Of a stretch of 64,000 nt of DNA, positions 13,301 to 26,000 are shown in pieces (position 1 is the stretch's first letter; each line of letters opens with the position of its first letter). The notes beneath the pieces were generated by a model. That model did no database searches. It saw nothing but the letters and a program-made list of their open reading frames with translations, and was not told the DNA's origin. Source of the DNA: Enoplolaimus lenunculus. Lineage: Eukaryota > Nematoda > Enoplea > Enoplida > Thoracostomopsidae. Location: NCBI GenBank assembly GCA_030248215.1, contig JASANG010000893.1:159741-223740 (forward strand), written 5' to 3'. A program made the position numbers and the translations under genes.

Positions 13301-14548
13301 GGTTGGTTTCACCCCAACAGTTGGTTTCACCCCAATGCTTGGTTTCACCCCAACGGCTGGTTTCACATCAACAGTTGGTTTCACCCCAACAGTTGGTTTC
13401 ACCCCAACGGTTGGTTTCACCCCAATGCTTGGTTTCACCCCAACGGCTGGTTTCACCCCAACGGTCGGTTTTACCTCACTGCTTGGTTTTAGCTCAATGC
13501 TTGGTTTCACCCCAACGGTTGGTTTAACCCTGGTTTGTTTCACCCCAATGGTTGGTTTCATCCCAACGATTGGTTTCCCCCCAACGGTTGGTTTCACCCC
13601 AACGGTTAGTTTCACCCCAACGGTTAGTTTTACCCCAACAGTTGGTTTCATCCCAACGGTTGGTTTCACCCCAACGGTTGGTTTCACCCCAACGGTTGGT
13701 TTGATCACAACGGTTAGTTTCACCCCAACGGTTGGTTTCACCCCAACGGTTGGTTTCACCCCAACGGTTGGTTTCACCCCAACGGTTAGTTTCACCCTAA
13801 CGGTTGGTTTCATCCCAACGGTGGGTTTCACCCCAATGGTTGGTTTCACCCCACCGGTTGGTTTCACCCAACGGTTGGTTTCACCCCAACGGTCGGTTTC
13901 ACCCCAATGCTTGGTTTCAAACCAACGGCTGGTTTCACCCCAACGCTTGGTTTCACTCCACCGGTTGGTTTACCTCAACGGATGGTTTCACCCCAGCGGT
14001 TGATTTTACCATAACGGTTGGTTTCATCACAACGGTTAGCTTCACCCCAACGGTTGATTTCAACCCAACGGTTGGTTTCACCTCAACGGTTGGTTTCACC
14101 CCAACGGTTGGTTTCACCCCAACGGTTAGTTTTACCCCAACGGTTGGTTTCACCCCAACGGTTGGTTTCACCCCAATGGCTGGTTTCACCCCACCGGTCG
14201 TTTACACCCCAATGATTGTTACACCCCCCCGTTTGGTTACACCCTACGGTTGGTTTCACCCCAACGGTTGGTTTCACCCAAACGGTCGGTTTCACCCCAA
14301 TGATTGGTTTCAAACCAACGGCTGGTTTCACCCCAACGGTTGGTTTCACCCTAACGGTTGGTTTCACCCCAACAGTTGGTTTCACACCAACGGTTGGTTT
14401 CACACCAACGGTTGGTTTCACACCAACGCTTGGTTTCACTCCATCGGCTGGTTTCACGGTTGGTTTCACCCCAACGGCTGGTTTCACCCCAACGGTTTTT
14501 TTCACCTCAACGGTTGGTTTCACCCTAACGGTTGGTTTCACCCCAACG
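4301..14548 (+). repeat. 18-bp satellite, block 2, with higher-order structure
   Basis: About 570 further units of GGTTTCACCCCAACGGTT in the same orientation as block 1. A diagnostic run (units reading CTCCACCGG, then TTTACCTCAACGG, then CCCCAGCGG, then TTTTACCATAACGG) recurs at about 4533, 5463, 5911, 6485, 7881, 9070, 10160, 11481, 12742 and 13953. The array was therefore copied in multi-unit blocks: roughly 0.45-0.57 kb on the left and 1.1-1.3 kb on the right. Each block contains a 16-base unit that shifts the frame and a TAA or TGA. That is why ORFs never exceed about one block (the longest is 506 codons, 10011-11531). This is noncoding tandem DNA, not a gene for a repetitive protein. Confidence 0.97.
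7881..13980 (+). repeat. Higher-order satellite repeats of about 1.1-1.3 kb
   Basis: Five successive blocks begin near 7881, 9070, 10160, 11481 and 12742, and a sixth starts at about 13953. They share the order of variant units, including the rare interruptions CCCCAAAACCAACGG and GGTTTAACCCTGGTTTG. Blocks differ by gain or loss of whole 18-bp units and by scattered single-base indels, which are concentrated in the 9.5-9.9 kb copy. Confidence 0.9.
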
Positions 14549-14659
14549 AAGTTTCTGTCATGCAAACGATTTATTGAAACTCCGTATTTAGTTTAATCAG
14601 TCTTCTCATTTTTCATAGTCCAGATTGATGGATTAATCAGCAGCTTGGTAAAGCGGTTG

Positions 14660-15520
14660 AAACTAGAAAAAATTGCTCAGCACTTGAGCAGCATGGGATA
14701 TGCTTCATATTCCTTTTATAAGGATAGTAACTAGACCAGCACATTCGTTCGATGTAACCTGGGAAAATATTAAGAAACAATGGCGTCCAAAATCATGTTG
14801 ACTATTAATTCTTCTGAAACACATTGCGGATAGCAAAATTTCAGTAATTCTTTTTGTAAGAAACAAATGTTTTGTTTTAAATGTGTATTGAAGTTTTCTA
14901 CAAGAACGCACTAAACTCACCTTTGGCTCTCTATTAACACAGTTAATTGAATTTCATAAGAACACTGTATGGCGATTGGTCAGTTAGAGTACTGATGACC
15001 CATTTTGTTAGATGCTTTCTCAAACAAGGGGTTGTCACAAAATGACTCGCAATTGATGCGTTAAAAGCGACTCTTGACTTTACCCGACTTTTAACCTTAG
15101 TTACATACAAACAAGTTTGCAGGTAGAAATCTATAAATGCGCATTTCCCTGCTGAGTTATTTGTTTCACATGCATAGTCACGACTAGAGGCTCAAAATTC
15201 TCACCGTATTCTGGCAGTATCGATTAATCTGGCAAAAGCAAGATCACTATACTTCAGCCATGTCTCTGTAACCCTGCCATTATCTAAGAAATTTCTTAAA
15301 ATGCCTAATAAATCTGCCAAAAACTGTCAACATAAAAATAGATTTGCTCTTCGCAATATGTTTCAGAAGAATTAATAGTCAACATGATTTTGGACGCCAT
15401 TGTTTCTTAATATTTTCCCAGGTTACATCGAACGAATGTGCTGGTCTAGTTACTATCCTTTTAAAAGGAATATGAAGCATATCCCATGCTGCTCAAGTGC
15501 TGAGCAATTTTTTCTAGTTT
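14660..15520. repeat. Foldback element with ~170-bp inverted arms
   Basis: Bases 14660-14830 and 15352-15520 are reverse complements with only a few mismatches. The arms begin AAACTAGAAAAAATTGCTCA on the left and end in the complement on the right. The roughly 520-bp middle has no ORF of note. I could not see a target-site duplication in the flanks. The long arms and unrelated centre fit a foldback or non-autonomous DNA transposon, or a locally inverted duplication. The near-identity of the arms suggests it is recent. Confidence 0.85.
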
Positions 15521-17005
15521 AATAGACTTTTCACGCTTTGTTGGAACGCTAAACCTTATACATGCATATGTTTACATATATAAATAAATATATATATAAA
15601 TAAATATATATATTTATATAGAATAAATCTCTACATACATATATACTTTTAAGCAAATTAGTGCTACTGTGCCGTTGGATTAATCTCAGGATAGACATAA
15701 CGCTTGGTCCCAGGTGATATATTTAGCTCGTCAATTTTTTTAACAATCTTTACAAAACACATAGTGTACTTTTAGACATACGCGCATGGGAATATGTGCA
15801 ACAAGGCACAACTGACTGTCTGCTTCCGACCCCGACAGAAAATCGACTTCGGTTTCGTTGCGGTAGAATTTTTCGATGAATGTCCACGCTGTGTACCCAA
15901 TACAGGGTGCAACTGTAGGTTAAAAAACGGAGCCGGGGGCCGACAAAGCTTTCTGAAGCCGTAGGTGAAGAAAACTAAAGCGAGCAAAATTCATTCTAAT
16001 ATAACCTGTAAACCGTCGTGAAAAACTTGCTTTGAACCTGAGGCATATCTACAGCTGCATAGCGATTCATTATATAACATATTTGGTAAATGAAATGTAC
16101 GAATTTAAAGGATGTTTGTTACGCAGGGTCCTCCGTGAATTGAGGCTGAACATGTGCGCGTTATGACGTACACTCGTCATAAACATTCTTCTACATTCAG
16201 TATGACGTACATGGTATATGTCTTACCCAGTTACTGAGCTAAACTAGCCTATAGCAACAGGCTGTCCCTGGTGCATCGTACCAACAATGCACCTCACGTT
16301 GGTAGTGTTATTCTTGAATGGTAATCCAGAAATATTCAGTACCTCGAATTCCAAAAAAGCTTCTGTTTCGTTAGCAACAGCTATCATCCCGAAAAATCTC
16401 AGAAAAACAACTATAACATTTTAATTTAATCTCTCAAAACAAATTTAACGAACAACATAAAGTATTAAGTAATATACCTGAAGTCTAGGCTTCAGCCCCA
16501 TAGCCAGTTATAAGCATGTTAATAGTAAACCAAAAACTCGGGGTATGCGGCAGTTACAACCAGAGGTTTGGCTCCGATTCCGGCAAAAAGTCGACCTCCA
16601 GTCCTAGTAAAATGTTTGCAGAAGGTGTTTTGGCAATATCAATGCTGAAATATACAATATTGTAATAAAACTTGTGCCTTTCAGCGAACCACTTTGCAAC
16701 TTTATTGCAATTTTGAAGAATTTAAAGTTTTAAAACAACTGCTTGACAATTTGCAGATTTTTGAAAAACTTAGCAAATTCAACATCCGCTTTATTACCTA
16801 GGTCTACTTCACTACCGGTCTCGGTACCAGCAAAATCTGCTAACCTCCGGTCCCGCTTTGCACCTCTAGTTACACCCTTTCTTGATTTTCTCAAAATCTC
16901 CGCGCAGGAATATTTCGCCATTATATTAACACTATAGTAAAAACTGACCAAAAACCGTCCTGTCAACAATGTTCAAATGCGTCAAAATTTTTTTGCCCTT
17001 TAGCT
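15521..17005. other. Intergenic DNA and likely 3' flank of CEBPZ
   Basis: No gene is supported. There is an AT-rich TATA-type low-complexity run at about 15560-15640. A 79-codon - strand ORF (16730-16969) has a basic, mixed composition but no domain I recognise, and it lies in the expected 3' UTR or flank of CEBPZ. Confidence 0.5.
16790..16795 (-). terminator. Candidate polyadenylation signal for CEBPZ
   Basis: The - strand reads AATAAA about 210 bases downstream of the CEBPZ stop codon. Position and strand fit, but AT-rich DNA gives this hexamer by chance, so it is only a candidate. Confidence 0.3.
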
Positions 17006-20000
17006 TCATCTCTTCTTTCTACCCCTCATATTCGATTTCTTTCTTCGACGTCCGCCAAATTTCTTACGCTTTTTCCCTGCGTAATAATCGCCAGAGATTG
17101 CATCTTGTTGGGCTTCCCATCGTCGCGACTTCTTTCGAACACTGCCAGTCATCGAGCGCTCGAACAGTTCAGACACCTAAACATAAATTTCCGCAAACTA
17201 AAAACTTACTATCATCTAAGTTAAGGAATGCCAGTATTTCACAATAATTTTGTTGCCGATACGGGGTTGCTTGAACCCACGACGCACAGATTACCAGTCC
17301 ACAGCTGTAATTACTGAGATGCACAGACATGCAAACTTTACGCCAAACTAAAGTCTCAACTAAATTCAGATAATGTACTATAATTATGTTCCCGAACTTA
17401 AAGCACACGAGTACTCATACACTCAAAATGCGAAAATAAACTTTTTTAAATACCGAAATATGTACCTTTTCCGTATCATCTGCTGAAGATTGTTTTTTCG
17501 ATCTGAAGTCATATAAATGCATGATAAAAGACCAGTTTACTTATAACTGCCCGTTTCCTTACTTTAGCGATAGCTGTGTACGCACCACGGACGATTGGGA
17601 ATACTTCCTAACATTTTTGGAGATAAGAAAACATAGACATTTTAACGTCATTGTAATTAATGACAAAAAATTTTCTTGCTCATACGCTGGCTAGCAAACT
17701 TTACCCTTAGCCGGTTTTACCCTCATAATGTCTAAACCTGACTGTGATCCTGGTTCGGCACTGCAAAATTCCAATATTATTCAAACTAGAATGAGTATGT
17801 ACCTGTACAAAATATATAACTAAAAACGATTACAATTTCACGATAAACACCGACGGCGATCAGTGAGAGCATGGTGGTAAAAGTCATAAAACTGTTAACA
17901 TATTACACCCTAAACTCTAACGCAATACAAATCAATTTCAGAATCATGTATAACCTAACAAATTCATAGCTACTCAACATACACTGCATTTTAGTACGGT
18001 GCATAAAAGTAAAATGCGGATCAGCACCGCAGAAAGTATAAAAGTAAAAATCCTTAATTTGACTCACTTTTTTCTTGCGAGGAGTTTCTTTTTACTACCA
18101 CCAGCGCCTTCGTCTAAAATAAAAACAAAATTTTTTGTGAATACCTTTTAATTTACATATTCATTCCAGGCTCCTCTCACACAACATAACCACCTCTACT
18201 ACTACTACTACTACTACTACTACGGCACATGTCACAGCTACCGTAACTGAGAAATCTATTACGAATTATATAAACGGATTCTCAAAAACCTAGAAATTGC
18301 TACCCCTCCAAATTATTGTTCCAATTATTAATGAAAAACGACTATATACCTCCGTCGTTTTCTTCTAAAGACTCTCCTGGTTCCTCTTCACTTGTTGTCG
18401 GTTCATTATCGTCTGTTTGTTCGTCACTACTATCACAACTGTCAGCCAATCGCTTTTTCTTTCGTTTCCGATTGGATTTGGTTGAATTTGAAAAAGCCCT
18501 GGTAAATAAATATCATTGTCTGTATTTACGATAGTGTTAATATTCATTCGTTACTTGAAAATCATCTAAAACAACAGGAACACAACATAACACTACAACT
18601 ATTGAAATAAAATTATTTGAAAATGATGCAACCTTACTTTGAAAAATTGATATCGAAATAGTCATTTTTCGAGCCAGGTTCAAATTTTGCTGAAACAAAA
18701 AGCATACAAAATCACCTTATGTATAGGACAGCTTCCCCGCATTACGAGTGAATCCAACGTTATGCCTGAACCTAAAGAAAAGCCTAATGCCTGCCACTTT
18801 GGACGGGACTTGTCCTATACCACAGGAAAATATCAACAAAATTGTAGCTGACACTACTACACCCCTGCTGGAAAGCTGCCCAAAATTCGTATCAACAGCG
18901 TTACAGCCTTAATCATATGGGATAGATAAGCTTCTAAAGCAATATTATAAAGTAATGAATTAAAGTTACATCGGTGATAATGAACAATTATTCATCAACA
19001 CAATACATACTAGCTCAGAACAAAACCAAACAGGTTTAATAACCTGCCCTTAAACAATATTTAGTCTAAGTTAATGCAGTACCATATCGATCCCTTAACA
19101 AAACCTTTGCTACAGTTGTACAAACAATAACAATCGTACCCAAAACAGCTTCAAATTCATCACTAGCGACACTTTCCATATCACTTTCGTCATCTGCTTT
19201 CTGTGGTCTGCCCGACGATTTAAGGTATCTAACCAAACAAAAATCATTCATTATATTTCATTATTATTGTGATGAAAGCGCAAATAAGTAAATTTGAATT
19301 AGGAAGACAGAAAGATGTCGATAAGAGAGACCTCAAGGTGTTTAGATTCAATTTTGGCTTTATACTGCAAATGATTCTTTCCTCCGTTCCACAACAATTA
19401 GAAATACTTGAATTAGAGAGAAAGTGTTTGATTTAGGTTTTAAAGCATGGGCGATCGTGGTCAAAGCCCGACACCGTGACCAAGACCATACAGTTCAATT
19501 GGCTATTTTCGATACGGATGTTTTTGTCTCGGTTAAAACCTACTAAAGCTCAAAAACGAGACTACCCCCACGATTTTGTTTTTAAAAACTGTGGGTGATC
19601 GGATCAAGGTCCGGGTTTCCTTTGCAAACATTCCGAATCTGGATACGAATCCGGGTGTTTATTTTTAAACGTGCAACACTAATAGTATTTTCATGCTTAC
19701 CTATGCAAATAGCGTTCATCAACAGGAATTTCGCTTTCATCTTTTGCGACATACTCATTCGAAGTGACAGGCACCGTGCGTAAACTCCACGGATTATACG
19801 CTGATCGAGATTTTGGATGTTTTCCCTTGTTAACCTTATTCGCATCAGTAGCTGTAACAGTAATCACACAAAGGGTTTAATTATATTCTAACAGTTTTCT
19901 TATCAGTAGACTAAAGATAGGTCATAGACTTATCCAGCGAACATTTCCGAGAAACGGGACAATTTTTAAGCTAATTTTCCCAGAACCTTGAACATCAATA

Positions 20001-23000
20001 CTGCATAGTCGTCATCTTTCCAGGTTTGGCTATAAACAAAATCCTGCGTACGCAATTGGCAAGTGCAGGTTGCTTAATTACCTATAACAACATCATTTAA
20101 TTTTGTAGTTCCTTGGAATATAAATTGTGCACTAACTTTTAGCTGATGTTTTCGGATTTCGATAAACAAATCGATCTAAAAACTTTATAACACTGAAATC
20201 TTCCATCGGATCACCATCATAATAAATTGGATTGTTCTGAAATGTAAAACACCATCAAGCATTGTGCGCTTATTTTTATCGTTAACACGGAAAACCAATT
20301 AAAAAATAAGATGCTTATAAAATATATTTAAGTCTGCGTTAAGGCGAAATCAATTTCAAACGACATCGCACCATCGAGTGGTTATCAAAATTTTTACAGC
20401 GCCCTATCGATAAAAGTATTGCGAACAATGCATTTTACAATACACGAATTTTAGCTTTTCAGTCAAACCGATTCGCTTACCGTTAGATACATTAGAATTT
20501 ATAACTCTGTAAACCGCTGTAATACGTTTGGGCTTAGGCTAAGGAATATTCTTATATTAAAAGAATAAAATCACTTGGCTGCGACTTTTTGCTGGGCTTA
20601 ATTTGAAAGAAGCTATGAACACTCACTAACCAGAAGTAATTGTTGTGCAAACACAGCCACCGACGGATGATAATGTTGCGTCAATAAAACCAGTTCATAC
20701 ACCAGCGTATATTCAGCACCAGCGAATGCAGGATTACGATGAAAAACATTGTATCTATCGGCTTGACGAACTAAAATATCAATGTTAACAAATCATAATA
20801 AAATCGCTTCCGCATTAAAGTCAGTTCAAAATACTTTTGCCATAAAATAAAACTACGTTTGCACAAAACTATGTATCTAGATGTATAGAAGCTTGTAAAT
20901 TTGTCGTTTCGATAACAGGAGTATTAATTTATGTGCAAACTATTGCAGTATACCCCTTCCGCAGGTTGTCTTACCAACGAGTACAATGGCTATAGGAATA
21001 TTTTATAATCACTGTGCACCAAACTTTATGACTACAAAAATAGAGATTTTCACTGAATTAATTTAGCATTAATCAACTGAATCTTAAAGTTAAAAAATGC
21101 TAGCTTTATCCTCCTCTCGCATCGCCCCATAACCACAGCTTTACTTTCAACTTCCACGTTTTTGCATTCTCACACCCGTTACGTGACATACAATTACTTC
21201 CCACTCACCTCTGGAAATATAATCTCGATGCATCCACGATGCAACCGACCGCTTCCGTTCTTCCTTTTCTTCTCTACCGTCGCCGGTGCTACCATCCTTT
21301 CCGAAAGGCGTTGACTGTTTACCAGTCAGGGCGTCTCGGCCACCCTCATCATCCGAGTCGGGAACATCAAAGAAATGCTCTTCATCATCATCGTCGTCGT
21401 CAAATAACGAATTTAAATTATCCGTTGAAGTGCCGCCGGTTTGGCTATTCACAAACTAAAAATAATATGTAAATAGCAAAAAATACTAAATTTTTAAACT
21501 AAACAAAATCTTGTGTTAAAGTCTCGATACTTTAGACAACCGTTAATTAAATAAAAGTTTGTACATTCGTCAATGTCTATGATATCATTAAGGGCGTAGC
21601 CATCGAGTTCAGATATCAAATATCACCTCCGTGATTTTTGTAAATGGTTAAGGTTCAAACTCCTATGAAAAGTTTTATAGCGGAATGTACCGGTTCCTTC
21701 CGAAATCGTACCTATTCCCCTGTAACCGGAAAAACAAATAGCCCACGTCTGAAATTGTATCAATTAACATTGCACAATCGATCGAAGACAAATAACCAGC
21801 CTATTTTTGTATTTAAGTGCCGAAACCTAAGCCAAAACCTTAGTTCTTGTTATATCGTAATATTTTCAAAACCGAAGAAACCCGATTTGCCCCTGGACAT
21901 CGATTTCCGTAAACCAATAATTCATTTCGCTAACTTCAACCCAATTTTAATCTTGCAGAGCAACAGTCAATTGAAGTTTTTTCTCTCTGCCCTTTATTCT
22001 ACGCGCGGTGGCTTCACAATTATCTGGTTGTCCTTTTATCCGGCCTACGTTTCGCAGCGCAGGTTATGAAACAAAACTGACTATTCCGCTTACGGCAATT
22101 AACACGAAGGTCTAAGCAGCTCTTTTGCCATACTCAACATTAAAACGATTAACTTCAACCAAATATCTATACCCATACCACACCACGCCGCCTTGAATGC
22201 CTTACACCCTACAGTCCACCGTAGACAACCCCCAAGCATCTTACTTTTCGCAGGGCCGACGTTGTCTTCACAAATTGCGTTCCTTTTCGTTCGGCTGCAA
22301 CTTTTGACAGTATCAACAGGGCACCACATGTAAACGGAGGTGTTTGATACAGACACAGTTGTAATAGGCGCTTCGCAATTGCAAACATACGTTCAGTACA
22401 CGAGTCACACTTGAGTACACGAAAAACTAAATTGAACCATACTGAACTAGGTGATATTCGATTGGACTAAAACGAAATAAGTAAGCAAAATCTAAATTTG
22501 GGTACTGTAAATCAAAAGTCCTTACTATCATCGGTATTCGCTTAAGGTGGTTTCATCACTGATGGAAAATCCGTTTCGAAAAGTCAATCATTAAGTTTAA
22601 AACACGAGGACATTGTATCAAGCCAACGCAAATTAAACCAGACGTTAAAATCAATATTGTCAATACAAACTCGCCTACATCAAATTCAATATGGTACTGT
22701 CTTATGCAAAACATTACAAATTTTTCAATGTCGCCAAGCAAACAACACCCTATACTATAATTATAACTAACAAAATCTGCAGTTTTTATTATATTTCCAT
22801 TATGTTCCCTAATCTATAGTACTGTTTTCTGTAAAACAGGTTCCAGACTTGCAAAACTCAAAACGTCCATTTATCTTCCCCACACTGGCGGTAAATTTAA
22901 CTTTCAAAAAATCAATTACGGCAGCCAAAAACGCTCTTAAGCAAACTTCAACGACAGAATCGTACCAATATCATGCATTCATCAAACAACTTTCGATACA

Positions 23001-26000
23001 TTGAATTGTAAAACCGATCATCTACGGATCCGCTAAAATAAAACAGTGATACAAATTAGCCCATCTATTGAAAAAGCAATTATACTTAGAAAACGCACAA
23101 GCGATGGTTGCGTCACTCGCCTACCAGTGCCGCACGCCTCCGCTCGGCGCCGCGCGTTATGTCTAAACATAATTAATGACGCGCAGCGCCATTCAGCGTT
23201 GAGCACCTGTGAACGGCCGTGTCTGGTGACTCCCGGTGGTGGACGGCGTCGCGCGCTATTGCGCGGCGCCGAAAATTATAGCCCAACCGTAATGATGTAT
23301 AAATACCAAAAACAAAAATCAACAACATGGGCCAACATTCTCAACAATTTGTAGCATCAACTGCCAATTGATACACCGCTACATCTACCCTTCTCGCGAA
23401 CGTAAAGAACTAAAACAAAAACTGACAACGGAGCACATTTTGATTGTGACACCACATTCAATGTATGCAAGTTATCGTGGAAGACGCATTTTGCTCTAAA
23501 TGCTACTAACCTTGATTCCAGTGTTTGATGTACAAGAGTCAACGCTTGAATTGACGTCTGAAACTTTGCAACGGCAATAATTTTGTACAAGACATCCATT
23601 TCCACAACAATCTTATCTGTGTGTTCTGAAAGGAAGAAATACTGCCAGTAAACTATGCAGATATTATATGTAAGTATTTGATAATTGCATTACAAATATT
23701 TACAATGTGTCGCCGCTGAACTTACCTAACACATAGATACCTTTATAAAAAACCAGTCGTAGTGGGACTACATTTATTGAGCGAAGCTCGAACACACGTA
23801 AGCAGTTAAGGTAATATGCAATTTAGTTATTATCTAACTATTCATTTATAGGTTTTGGATGTTTGTAAACAATTTATTCAAATTCCTCGCACCTAAAAAC
23901 CCTTTAGTGCTGAAATTATATTGCTTTTAACCTTAATAATTAGTGAAATATTGTAAAAAAGTCCTAATTTAGGCTTATAAACTATGCTAATATGCAAATT
24001 ATCTATTAGCTAACTGCTCAATTATCGGTTTTGGAGGTTTGTCACCAGTCTACGCAGATTCCTCGCACCCAAAAACCCTATAATTCTAAAATTAGAGTAC
24101 TTCTAACTGTAATAATTAGTGAAATATTGTAGAAAGTCCTAATTTAGGCTTAATTAATTATGCAAATTAGCCTGCAGCTAATAAACGGGTTAAAATTTTA
24201 AACCCCAATGCGATGTTAACACCCCAGGATTATTGGCTTGCAGACAAAAAGTTTATCAAAATGGGTTCAGCCGTTCCTGAGATTCTTTTCGGACGGACAG
24301 ACGGACATCCACCTTTCGACCCCCGAGTACAAAAAATAAAACGCTTCGCGATACTCCGAGCTTTGCTCGAAGATTCGCTTCGCTCAATAATACCACCACC
24401 AGCCAACGTTTTAAATTTCCAGCTTTATAAAAACACTAAAAAGAAACAAAACATAGCAATGTTTCCTCTCTACAAATAACACTATCACACGCACTTTTAG
24501 CTTTGTACCTTTCGCATACGGATACGCCCTATTAGTTCCAGCCAGCAAAATACCAAGCATACGATGGTCAATGTCGCCATTTTTGGCCAACAACCGAAAC
24601 AGCCCAAAATAAATATCAATTAATTTGACTGCAACCTCGGCGTCTGAGCGTACAAGTGCAACTCCGCTCAAAAAGCAAACCGCATAATATTGTGCGCGTT
24701 GCGATATGTTTGGCCTGTAACAAAGATGAAAAGCTTTAAGAGTAGCGCGATACTATAGCGTCACTAATATTGCAGCAATGGGTATTGAGACGAGAACGAA
24801 ACCATACTTAACACAAGAACAACTAAACCACGTATTTTGATCCTAAACTCCGCCCTATATCACATTTACGTATGTGCCATTCGTTAACCTTATGAGTTTA
24901 GGTATAGTCGTGAAATTTAGTTTTTGTAAAATCTTAATCAAATCGTCTTAAACTCAATAGAAATTAGAAACAACAGATATAACCACAAGTACAAAAAGCC
25001 TTACCGATATATCAACCGTTCTGCCTCACGTATGACCACACCTTTCATATTAGGATGAGCCTGTACAAGCTTCGACAGTAAATGCGACACTTTTGAGGCA
25101 ACTTTGTAATTGGTGTCGCCCAGTTTGTTCACAATATGACTCAGAAGTGCCTCAAAATGTCAAATAAAATAGCATTAGAAAATATCGAACACGAATATAA
25201 CACCAATAAAACTCCCTTAGACATATAAAAATTACTATAGCACTGCTAAGCTAGTTATGAAACCACCGACTAGTACAAAAATCAGAGTATATCTTAGCTA
25301 ATTACAATTCTGCCTCGTCCTTACTGAACCCAACAAATGTTATCTGGTAAACACGACACGAAAAATTTTCAAATCCTTGTCGAAAAAACATAATATATAA
25401 CCTTTCAAAACTTTCGAGAACACAACCCTCACCTCAGGTTTAAATAATTTACCGTAAAACTAACATTGAATTTTCCAATAACATACCTGTTCCTGTTCCG
25501 GTTTTGAGCACAACAAATCGTAACCGATATGAATTGCTTTTAACCGAGTTGCTTCAACTGAATCGAACGCAAGCTCCTAACATTAAAATTTTTATATATG
25601 TTTTCTAACTCAAACATTAACGGGCGGCGTCTGAAAGCATCACGTCATATACCACTTACAGCTGACATTGCACAACCAGAAATAAGCTTAAACCAACATT
25701 CTAAATAACGCTGAAACTAAATTTTCCCAATAGAGTTACCTTTAAACAATTAACAAACTGCTCATACTGCAGTTTAACAATATCTTCAAACGCCCATAAC
25801 ATCAGTGTTATAGCAACCGTATCTGAACATATACCTGAATCAGGTAACTTTAGTGTTGAAAACGGCCTCTAAACCAAAAAATACTATTTACAGCAAAAAT
25901 AGTTTTGAAACATAACTCCATCGAATTATCTGTTTCGACTGGTGTTCTTGGTAAAATTCGCATTCAGTTTTGTAGCCATTATATAATAAAATTCTGCGAC

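Noticed and set aside
16730-16969. Basic 79-codon - strand ORF downstream of CEBPZ
   Set aside because: It follows the CEBPZ stop on the same strand, in expected 3' UTR; no family resemblance or splice evidence.
17455-17694. Cys-containing + strand ORF with coding-like composition
   Set aside because: It is antisense to CEBPZ coding exon 17466-17502 and flanking intron. The CEBPZ exon fits phase and family, and no partner exon or family was seen for the + frame.
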